Assembly (NCBI GenBank): GCA_026075535.2
Contig: AP026539.1
Location: 4,836,001 to 4,900,000 of the forward strand
DNA length: 64,000 nucleotides
Origin: Tricholoma matsutake
Taxonomy: Eukaryota > Basidiomycota > Agaricomycetes > Agaricales > Tricholomataceae
Reading direction: 5' to 3'
The number at the start of each line of letters is the position of its first letter. Within the stretch, counting starts at the first letter, position 1. Positions 57,661 to 64,000 of the stretch are shown one piece after another. Under the pieces are notes generated by a model, which saw nothing but the letters and a program-made list of their open reading frames with translations, did not search any database and was not told the DNA's origin. A program made the translations under genes and the position numbers.

Positions 57661-58866
57661 AGTTAAAGTTTCAGAACAGACGTCATCAGATAAACGCCAT
57701 CAAACAAAGGGTTTTGGAGCTTGCAGCTATTACAACTTGCTTAAGAAGAATCGGAGCACTAGGTGGGCAATGGTCTGACATCTTCTCCTGAATAGATCAT
57801 GAATGAGACGCGTAGACTAAGAAGTAAGTGTCCGTCAATCTTGTACGCAACTCTCATAAATATTTGACTACTAAGCAAAGCAACAAAACGAGTAGCTGTG
57901 GCTCCCATCTCTCGGCATCTTACACTCGATCTCCCAGTCTATCTCCAAACATGCAACGTTAGACTCACAAAAGCTCTCTCAGGAATGTTACCAGTTTTTC
58001 ATGGCTCATCTGACCGTGGCATTTCCGGAAAGCCTTGGTCCGACCCAATTCAACAACTGACTTACGACACGCGCAGACGCAGTGTTTTTACGGCCGCAGC
58101 AGGTTTCCACATAATGTTACAACGTCCTCTCTGGCTCTCGTGGGATAACGCCTCTGTTTCTATTATAAAATAGACAGGGAGTCACTGCAATATGCAACAA
58201 GTAACCTGCTGGATTGATCTGCACCGCACTGTTCTGTCTCTGTGCCTGAATCCTACAGGCGTTCTGCTCGAGGCTATCGACGCCAACTTGGCTTACTTCT
58301 ATGGGCCCATACAGAAGTCTGGATGTAAACGGCCAGTAGAATTTTATTTTGTACTTGGTCTGTAGAAGATCAATCGATCATTGGTCACTCTCGCGATCAT
58401 TGTTACGACTGACAGCTGATATCATGTCGATGGACCCCTTCACAACGGCCTCTATTTAGTTGTTGTTTGGTTCTATGAGCGACGGAACTCTACATGCCGA
58501 CGAGCCGAGTACGTTGCACCTCGATGTATCTCGCTTCGTAGGGGCTCGGCACGGGGTTCATCGCTGATATGTATGGAGCTGGACATCTAGTCACCACTAC
58601 TTTTGTACAAACAATATTGTGCCTGTAAAATTTTGTCTTTTTCTTATCCCTCTAGTCAAAGTGTTCCTTTTGATGAGAGCTATCAATTGGCTAGAGCAAT
58701 TGATCTATTTCTCAAAAAAATTGATGGAGTTATAAATGTTGGTCATATGAAATTGGCCATGTGACAGATTTGTCCAAGTATAGAAGTTTTGTCATGCAAT
58801 GTGACTTGCCTCTTGACAGGATTGGTGAAGAAACACCATAAAAGGGTAGTCTCACTTCCAGACGTT
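57661..58866. other. Intergenic, no gene supported
   Basis: An open stretch at 57898-58173 (plus, 91 codons) has no recognised domain. The rest carries no coding signal I can support. Confidence 0.45.
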
Positions 58867-59570
58867 ATGTCAGTCGGATGAATCCGAGGGAGGACGAATC
58901 AGAGTGTGAAAAAAGGACTGACATAGAACGTTCTTATGCACGGGTGTGGGTAACTGATCATGTGATCTTGATGCGTCCCATAGAATCAACAACATCTACA
59001 ATATCATGTTGGACCTGCCACAGCCCGTGGCTGATGTTCTCATCAGTGCTCATGAATCCGCTATCAGCGCCCACCTTTATGACCACGCTGCAACTCGATG
59101 CTCTATTGAGGACAAATTTTGAGCTGTTTTTGATGGAAAGCCCCCTTACACCTGGCAGATGGCACAGGTTCCAGCAAGACTATGCCATTTGGGATGCCTC
59201 TTCTCCTCGAGGAAGCCAAGGACAAAATGATAGTGGTGATTTCACCTCTGAATGAGTTGGAGGCTGAGCAAGTAAGGGCCTTTTCGGTAGCCGGTTAGGG
59301 TAGGGTTTGGTCAAGTTAAGCTTCCTAATATGTAAATAGCCAAGTTTTGATATCGTAACCTGACTCAAAGACCGTTCAGCTGCATAAAGCCCAGGTTAGG
59401 ATCACAAATAGTGTCACACCACATTACGCATGCGTTTTCTCATCTACATCAATATAGTGTCCCTTGCAACCTCCTGCCTGTCTTTACTTGTCTTTATCTA
59501 TAGTCTCTCACTTACTTCTTATCTTTTCCTAATAACTCCTCCAAAAATGCCTCCTTGAGCTGTCTGGAAC

Positions 59571-60657
59571 ATGGATTGTGACTCAATCCTTCTGGATGTT
59601 CTCATCAAACAGTGGGAAAGTGGACTGCAGACCAGCAATGGGAACTTTCACACTTCAGCTTGGACGGAGGCTGAGAAGGCATTAGCTAAAACTGAAATGC
59701 ATACTGGTGGAGCTCCCAAGTCTGTCTCGTGTTGCCAAAATTGTTGGGCTGCTGTAACTGCCATCTCTCTGGCATGTATACTGATATTGTTGGTTGTTCA
59801 TACCTAGCTTAAGAAGGACTATGCTTCTGTGAAAAAGCTCAAGGAGATGTCAGGTTTTGGCTGGGATGACACCAAAAGGGCAGTCACTGCTCCAAATGAA
59901 GTCTGGGACAAACTTCTCGAGGTGAGTCAGATTAAACTAATGATCTCTTTGCATTGTTATTAATTCAAGTCGACATTCTCAGAAGCATCCAAAGCTGGGG
60001 AAGTGGAGGTCAAAAGGTTTTCCTCTTTTCGACGACATGGCTGATCTTGTTGATGGTACCTACGCAATGGGAACCGATGTCTACTGCCCTGGCCATGACA
60101 ATACACCTGAGAAGTCTGATTCTGGTAGCTCTGATGATGATGGCCAACTGTTGACCCAGTCCATCGATCCCACACTTGCCAACAACAGTGAGGTGAGTAT
60201 ATTCTTGTCAGTAAAATTTGATGTTGTATTGAAATGCTGTATGAAGAGCAACACCTATAGTGCCTCTATTGAGACATCCATCAGTACTCCCACCACAGCT
60301 TCCAGCCCAGTTCCAACCTTTCTCTCACATAAACGCCAAGCTGTGCAGTCCAACACTACAGAGAGGCCTCCACCATCTGCCTGCAAGCAGTCTAGCAGTC
60401 AGGCCATCGCAAGTGTTGCAGCTGCAATGACCCATCTTGCTGGTGTCATGGCTGCTGATACTGTTGTCCCATCTCCAGAACATAAATGCAAGGCGATTGA
60501 AGTTATCAAGGATGATGGAGACCTTTTGGAGAATGAGATGAACAAGGTATACAAGATTGTCCTTCGTGACACTGCATTTGCTGATACTGTTCTTGCTATT
60601 CACAAACAGACTGCCCGCACATCTTTCATTCAGAGTGAAATTAATGACTTGGATTAA
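59571..60657 (+). CDS. Harbinger Myb/SANT-like DNA-binding protein
   Basis: Start at ATG 59571 (MDCDSILLDVLIKQWESGLQ). The first exon ends near 59755. The next (about 59808-59920) carries LKKDYASVKKLKEMSGFGWD, typical of Myb_DNA-bind_3 domains. A third has KHPKLGKWRSKGFPLFDDMA and an acidic Asp/Ser run. The last has Ser/Thr/Pro-rich sequence and a C-terminal helix ending at TAA 60655-60657. In Harbinger elements this partner binds the transposon ends and brings the nuclease to the nucleus. All joints appear to be GT-AG and no internal stop is needed. Confidence 0.75.
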
Positions 60658-60729
60658 CTTACATATTCTGCATAGTTAACTTTCTTGATACCCATAATAG
60701 TTTGTTTGTGGCATATTCATTTTACATAT

Positions 60730-62188
60730 CTATAATTCAGTTACATCCATTTCTCTTTCTGCTAAAACATTTTGATAGTCCTCCCACATTGCCTTTGCAA
60801 TTACATCCCATCTTTCACTTGCATGATTTTGTTCTGCCTGTGAGATATTGCCTCCAAGATTTTCTGGACAGATTTCATGTGAGGACTGTGGAGCTTGTGA
60901 ATGGCTGCCTTCTGAATGATCATATGATGTTGATGCATTGTCATCTGGATCATGGATATGAATGAAATTGTGTAATGCAGCCAGGGCATAGGGGATTTTA
61001 GCCTGCATGTGGATATCATACTCAGGTGCTGCAACCATGAGTCTGGATTGACACTTGCAAATGCCAAAAATACATTCAATGGCATTCTGAAGAGAGGCAT
61101 GCCAAAGATTAAAAAGTTCCTGATGGCTAGCTGGCCTTATGAACTGTTAGAAAATTGTCCAGTAATCACAAGAGATAGTGATACCTCTGTCCACTCTGTG
61201 CCCATTCCTTGAGGTGGTATTGTACACCACAGTAGGGCACCAACAACACATCACATAAAGGGAAACCAGCATCCCCAAGATAATAGGTCCCAGGTGGTAT
61301 TTCAAAATCTGTCCTGCATGCATCATCAAATACACAGCCATCAGCTGCACTCCCTTCCCATCCAGAGAGAAGATAACAGAAGAGAAGATTGAAGTGGCAA
61401 GCAGCAAGGAGATTTGTAGAAATGTGACCTTTCCAACTGCGATACCTGGCCATGTCAATGAGAGCTACAAAAGCATCAAGTAGGGACCCATCAACTGCTC
61501 CACAGCAATCTTTAAAAAATGGATAGAAGTGAGGATTATTTTTGATCTCATCAGGAATGGTGTTTGGAGGAGGGAGAGTGACATATGCACCATAGAACTC
61601 CTTTGAAACAACCATGTTTAGAAGTCGATGAAAGCATCTGTATGATTTAAATTTCTTGAACTGTGCTGGAAAGTCATATGAATCTGTTGGTCACTTACTT
61701 AGAAATTGTGTCTCCACTTCTTGGAACTGCTCTTGCATTTCCTGGTTTCCCAACCCTGTTCGAGCAATATGCAAGAAGATTGCAAGTTGTTCTTCTGATG
61801 TAACATGCTTTGTGTTGCGCAGTCCACACTTGTGTTCTAATTCACAGAGTAATTTTTGGAATACAAAGTGCTGCATTCCAAACTGGCACTGAAAATGTGA
61901 AGGATGCCCTGTATAAGTGATAGTTTGTTATAAATCAGATAGTATATTCAAAAAAAAGGATTCTAGCTGGCTACCTGTCAGAAGCTCATCAAGCCACCTC
62001 TGTCCTGTAAGAATTGATGCATGCAAAGCCCATTTGTCGACATGCTGTGATGAATGAACAGCTGCTGTTACAGCACCAGCAATAGTAGCCATTACACTTG
62101 ATATCTTCTTGTACTTCTGTTTTCTGATTTGATGACTAGATAAGGAGGTCTTAGTCTGCCTTTTGGAGGGACTAGCAGTGAGAACCAT
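60730..62188 (-). CDS. Harbinger DDE nuclease (transposase), triad present
   Basis: Minus-strand exons: a basic start (MVLTASPSKRQTKTSLSS, about 62188), a helical part at about 61900-61690 with EEQLAIFLHIARTGLGNQEM, then the DDE_Tnp_4-type core. Catalytic residues are visible: D in CCGAVDGSLLDAF (about 61503-61465), D in YYLGDAGFPL (about 61292-61263), and E in NAIECIFG (about 61087-61064) after an intron at about 61180-61138. The C-terminus ends with AALHNFIHIHDPDD and an acidic, His-rich tail, stop at 60730. No stop interrupts the spliced model as read, so an active enzyme is possible. Exact first-exon joints were not proven. Confidence 0.75.
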
Positions 62189-62797
62189 GGTTGCGAGATG
62201 TAGAGAATGGTAATAAACAACTAATATATATTTGGATGTCACACAGCCCAGCAGGAGTACAACACAGCTTGACTAATCAGGTTTCAGTTGGTTTCGGGAC
62301 TTTCCAAAACCTGTTCCCAGCTTAACCTGCCTTACCCTAACCGGTTACCAAAAAGGCCCTAAGTGTTTTGATTTCTGAGGAATTTTCACATTGTTTACCA
62401 TTTATAAGGCTGAAAGGTTTTGTAAATTTGTCCTTACAGCAACAGCTGTCAATGCTGAAGTTTATAGCAAACAACTACACAAGGTATGCATCAACAACTC
62501 TACCAGTCTAGATCATATTTACCTTCTTATCGTACAGGAAGTCGAGGAGTGTAAACACCAAGTTATTTTGATGTCGCTGGAAATGTGCCTTGAGCACCCA
62601 AAGTTTTCAAAACTCATGTGCATACCGAAGTTCACCCAGGATATTTTAGCATTTGTAGTTGATGAAGCCCATTGCATTTTTCAATGGGGCAATCTATTTC
62701 GGAAGAAATATGCTGACATCAGGAAGTTATGGTCCTTCATTCCTGACTATGTTCCTATCTTGGCAACATCAGCAACCATGCCACCTCACATCCTCCA

Positions 62798-63222
62798 TGT
62801 AAGGGGACTAGGGGGGTGCCCTGTGTGTTTCTCCTATTTTTTACGTTCGTTCTATATTTTTCCTCACTTCATTTCCTTCTATTCTTCATTTTCTATGATT
62901 TTTCCGGATTTTATTACTAATTTTCCCTTTCTATCATGTTTGTGCATGTTGACAGTTTTATATTAGAGGTGGAGCACCCCTTCTGACATCTACCCCTTGG
63001 TATGATGTCATTCGGCAGCCTTGATCTGCCTATCTCTGCCTTTTCTATTTTTAGGTTATTATTTGATTTTTGTCGTCTTCACATATACTGGGCATTGGCA
63101 AAGGGACCCTTAGAGTTTTCTCTTTGGATTTCCCTTTGCTAGGTGTGTCCCCAATCCCTGTACTATGTAGTATAATTTTAACTTCAGATTTCCCTTTGCT
63201 AGAGGCTGAGGTTGCCCTTATA
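62798..63222 (+). repeat. Solo LTR of the Gypsy-2 family
   Basis: 425 bp, TGTAAGGGG...CCCTTATA, flanked by a perfect 5 bp duplication CTCCA (62793-62797 and 63223-63227). This is the expected scar of LTR-LTR recombination after a Ty3/Gypsy insertion. It sits after motif III of the RecQ-like pseudogene. Confidence 0.97.
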
Positions 63223-64000
63223 CTCCACAACATTCAGCTCAAACTCTGCCTCTCTGAAACTTGCACTTTCACTGTCAACCTAGGAAATGATTGACCAAAC
63301 ATCACTCCCATTCTCTGTCGGATGCATGGAGCAGCCAACAACCTCGACACATTAAACTTTGCCAATGATGGGGCCTATGACCCTGGCACAAAGTCATTCA
63401 TATGGACTATCATCTACTTCAACACTTGTGATCTCACCTACAAGGGATGCAAGCATCTTTGCAGCCTCATTCCTGCAGAAAGGCAAGCTCAAATCAATTT
63501 TTTACATGCTGGGTGAATCAGATGTGCAAAACACAAGGTCATGAAAGAATTTAAGGCTGGAAAGGTGGACATCCTCTGTGCGACTGAGATCGCTGGTATG
63601 GTATGTGATTCCTTATGTTTAAACTCTGCTTACTGAGGTCATACTAGGGTATGTATATTCCAAATGTCTCCTGTGTTATCCAGTTCATGGTCCCACCATC
63701 ACTTTCTGTCTGGACACAGTGTCTTGGCCATGCTGGGAGGTCTGGAGAGCCCACCATTGTTATCCTTTTGATTGAACCTTCTGTGTATAAATTACAAAAG
63801 ACCAGGGATGTTTAGGGACCAGAGGATCTGGGTGATGAAGACAAACATGAGGAAAAGGATAATGAGGATGCAAGCCTATTATGAGGAGAACTTCATGTTG
63901 CTGTTGTTTGCCTATGGTGCAGAATCTGACACAGCACCAGTTGGGAGCACTGATCCTACATACCAGAAGAAGGTCGAGGAAGCAATGCAGAAATGGATTG

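Larger units (their letters stand above)
59276..62359. mobile_element. PIF/Harbinger DNA transposon, apparently complete
   Basis: The ends are GGGCCTTTTCGGTAGCCGGT and, inverted, GGGCCTTTTTGGTAACCGGT, similar for about 30 bp. The target duplication TAA (59273-59275 and 62360-62362) is the preferred TWA of PIF/Harbinger. Two convergent genes lie inside: a Myb/SANT-like protein on the plus strand and a DDE nuclease on the minus strand. That two-gene plan is standard for this superfamily. Total 3084 bp. Confidence 0.93.
58980..64000 (+). pseudogene. RecQ-like helicase of a multicopy family, broken by two insertions
   Basis: Pieces in order: KPPYTWQ (Q-motif-like, near 59140-59160), PLLLEEAKDKMIVVISPLNE (59190-59255, in two frames), then the Harbinger element (59276-62359). 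Next come VNAEVYSKQLHK (62451-62483), DEAHCIFQWG (62661-62690, the DEAH box), and WSFIPDYVPILATSATMP (62730-62783, motif III). A solo LTR follows (62798-63222), then C-terminal helicase parts with a GHAGRSGEP-like motif VI near 63728-63755. Stops and frameshifts occur even outside the insertions. It runs off the right edge. Such RecQ-like copies are repeated in many agaricomycete genomes; this is not the housekeeping RecQ/Sgs1. Confidence 0.75.

Noticed and set aside
1..64000. CRISPR array, bacterial operon, rRNA or secondary-metabolite cluster
   Set aside because: No regular spacer array, ribosome-binding sites, rRNA sequence or biosynthetic core gene was found; the DNA is eukaryotic with spliceosomal introns.

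Overview
The window looks like nuclear DNA of an agaricomycete (mushroom-forming basidiomycete). The evidence is many 50-70 nt GT-AG introns with CTAAC-type branch points, host genes of families typical of that class (DUF6533 membrane protein, DUF7330 protein), and transposon proteins known to be expanded there (Tnp2-type CACTA transposase, Ty3/Gypsy elements with a chromodomain, NGN/KOW Spt5-like proteins, RecQ-like helicase copies). No bacterial, CRISPR or rRNA features were seen.

Layout. 1-820: remnant of a hAT transposase. 820-8463: degenerate Ty3/Gypsy element (Gypsy-1), interrupted in its RT by a non-coding 1.9 kb terminal-inverted-repeat (TIR) element (element A). 8464-9431: acidic ORF fragment and a minus-strand LTR. 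9432-12218: N-terminal half of a Tnp2 transposase on the minus strand, interrupted by element B, a relative of A. 12212-13065: large head-to-head inverted repeat. 12.9-15.6 kb: NGN/KOW (Spt5-like) pseudogene. 16.9-17.8 kb: small gene with an acidic tail. 17811-21290: 3.48 kb non-autonomous hAT-like element with a nested 835 bp relative. 22.9-24.0 kb: tandem array of exon-like hairpin modules. 25.5-32.5 kb: Gypsy-2, inserted in the Tnp2 gene whose C-terminal half follows at 32.5-35.4 kb with its own nested 490 bp MITE. 38.9-40.7 kb: DUF6533 gene. 41.3-45.0 kb: MITE and an expanded transposase-like gene. 45-50 kb: ORF remnants and more hairpin modules. 51.2-57.7 kb: host-gene island with a DUF7330 gene, a NOPCHAP1-like gene, XPF/Rad1 and one unidentified gene. 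58.9-64.0 kb: RecQ-like pseudogene broken by a complete PIF/Harbinger transposon and a solo LTR with perfect target-site duplication.

Three results stand out. First, a non-coding module recurs about nine times in unrelated contexts: a hairpin of type GAGCA..TGCTC, then a palindrome of type GGCCCAAAtgatg..catcaTTTGGGCC, then an intron-like GTAAGTTTTTTT...CTAAC...TTTTTAG. The two palindrome arms vary together between copies. Second, elements A and B carry outward-facing tRNA-like (A-box/B-box) sequences inside both terminal repeats, and removing either one with one target-site copy restores the host reading frame. Third, the two halves of the Tnp2 gene fit together in frame around a GAAAC duplication if about 16.5 kb is re-inverted between two LTR copies, which points to LTR-mediated inversion.

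All calls come from reading the sequence and remembered family features; no alignment, folding or database search was run.
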